Assembly (NCBI GenBank): GCA_002127415.1 | Contig: MWJR01000006.1 | Coordinates: forward strand, 1 to 5,784 | Reading direction: 5' to 3' | DNA: 5,784 nucleotides | From: Calditrichaeota bacterium AABM5.125.24 | GTDB lineage: Bacteria; Electryoneota; AABM5-125-24; Hatepunaeales; Hatepunaeaceae | In this document: piece by piece, positions 5,187 to 5,784 of the stretch | How positions within the stretch are numbered: the stretch's first letter is position 1 | Layout of the letters: every line of letters starts with the position of its first letter | Notes under the pieces: generated by a model | Seen by the model: the letters and a program-made list of their open reading frames with translations, nothing else | The model's database searches: none | What the model was told of the DNA's origin: nothing | Translations under genes and position numbers: made by a program

Positions 5187-5783
5187 TTAGAACTCACGCT
5201 GGATCATAAAGTCGGCCCACTGGTGGAGCAGTTGGCGATAGGGGGAATCTGGGAGGATATCCAGGTGGGGGCGGGCCTGTTCGATAAGTGCCTGTGCGCG
5301 TTCGATGACGTAGTCTATGCCGCCCAGGTCACGCAGCAGTCCGATGGTGCTTTTTATGTCATTTTCGTCTGCCTGAGGATTGCCGAGGACGTTCAGCAGC
5401 TGTTTGCGCTCGGCCGATCCGGCTCTGTGATAGGCCTGATATACCACCAGGGTTCGCTTCCCTTCACGCAGGTCCGATCCGACCGGCTTGCCGATGGTCT
5501 CTTCCTTGCCGACGATACCGAGGATATCGTCCTGGAGCTGGAAGGCGGTTCCACAAAGCGCTGCGAAGCGTGCCACCGCCTCAACCCGGGGGTCGTCGCG
5601 ACGACCGACTCCGATCATAGCCCCGGCACGGCCGCAGAACTCGTAAAGCGCACCGGTCTTCTTCCACAGCATATCCTCTATCAACTCCGGGGTGAGCGAA
5701 TCGATATCCCGGTGAGCGAACTGGATGTCGAGCACCTCGCCCTCGACCAGGGTATTGAGCACCCGTGTATCGAGCTCGTATAT
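5187..5783 (-). CDS. Polyprenyl diphosphate synthase (trans-isoprenyl synthase), C-terminal part
   Basis: Isoprenoid chain elongation enzyme condensing isopentenyl diphosphate with allylic diphosphates in the cytosol. The frame runs in from the right edge, so the visible 198 residues are the C-terminal part. The GTG at 5762-5760 sits within a continuing frame (YELDTRVLNTLVEGE) and is not the start. Landmarks by visible residue: VEGEVLDI (about 13-20), the KTGAL lysine (42), the second aspartate-rich region QDDILGIVG (84-92), and KPVGSDLREGKRT (99-111). The last position of the DDxxD motif is Gly (DDILG), a form also seen in archaeal-type and other geranylgeranyl synthases. The first aspartate-rich motif and the residues that set chain length are outside the window, so farnesyl, geranylgeranyl or longer products cannot be told apart. 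Confidence 0.93.
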   Translation of the reverse strand: MYELDTRVLNTLVEGEVLDIQFAHRDIDSLTPELIEDMLWKKTGALYEFCGRAGAMIGVGRRDDPRVEAVARFAALCGTAFQLQDDILGIVGKEETIGKPVGSDLREGKRTLVVYQAYHRAGSAERKQLLNVLGNPQADENDIKSTIGLLRDLGGIDYVIERAQALIEQARPHLDILPDSPYRQLLHQWADFMIQREF

Positions 5784-5784
5784 C

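Overview
The window reads as ordinary chromosome from a GC-rich Gram-negative bacterium, most likely one of the FCB-related or candidate lineages (Zixibacteria, Latescibacteria, Calditrichota and similar). This placement is an inference. It rests on a secreted subtilisin-like protease ending in a 'PNPFN...' FlgD-Ig / type IX sorting-like domain, on clade-typical bacterial versions of the other proteins, on tRNA genes without encoded CCA, and on many short palindromic repeats between genes. The exact phylum cannot be read from the sequence.

Layout, left to right. (1) The 3' end of a class I fructose-1,6-bisphosphatase gene, + strand. (2) A short spacer with two opposed arrays of 7-base repeats, then tRNA-Leu(UAG). 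(3) A palindrome headed by GTAG, then a complete cation-diffusion-facilitator (zinc efflux) gene on +. (4) A 246-base convergent spacer packed with four hairpins and a half-copy. Most carry the same foot sequence (ATGGGTAG on the minus strand), although their stems differ. (5) A large secreted S8 serine protease gene on the minus strand (898 aa). (6) A 257-base divergent spacer with two more hairpins, a likely minus-strand promoter for the protease and a textbook sigma70 promoter for (7) tRNA-Met(CAU). (8) On the minus strand, HPr (phosphocarrier), preceded by the 3' two-thirds of a polyprenyl diphosphate synthase gene that runs off the right edge.

The genes do not form one pathway. Fructose-1,6-bisphosphatase (gluconeogenesis), the metal exporter, the secreted protease and the two tRNAs look like independent units. 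Only polyprenyl synthase and HPr (same strand, 32-base gap) are plausibly co-transcribed. No new multi-gene system is visible. The most interesting signal is the population of GTAG/GTGG-footed palindromes in three separate spacers. They resemble REP elements mobilised by RAYT (TnpA_REP) transposases in other bacteria. The second is the heptad repeat pair downstream of the bisphosphatase gene.
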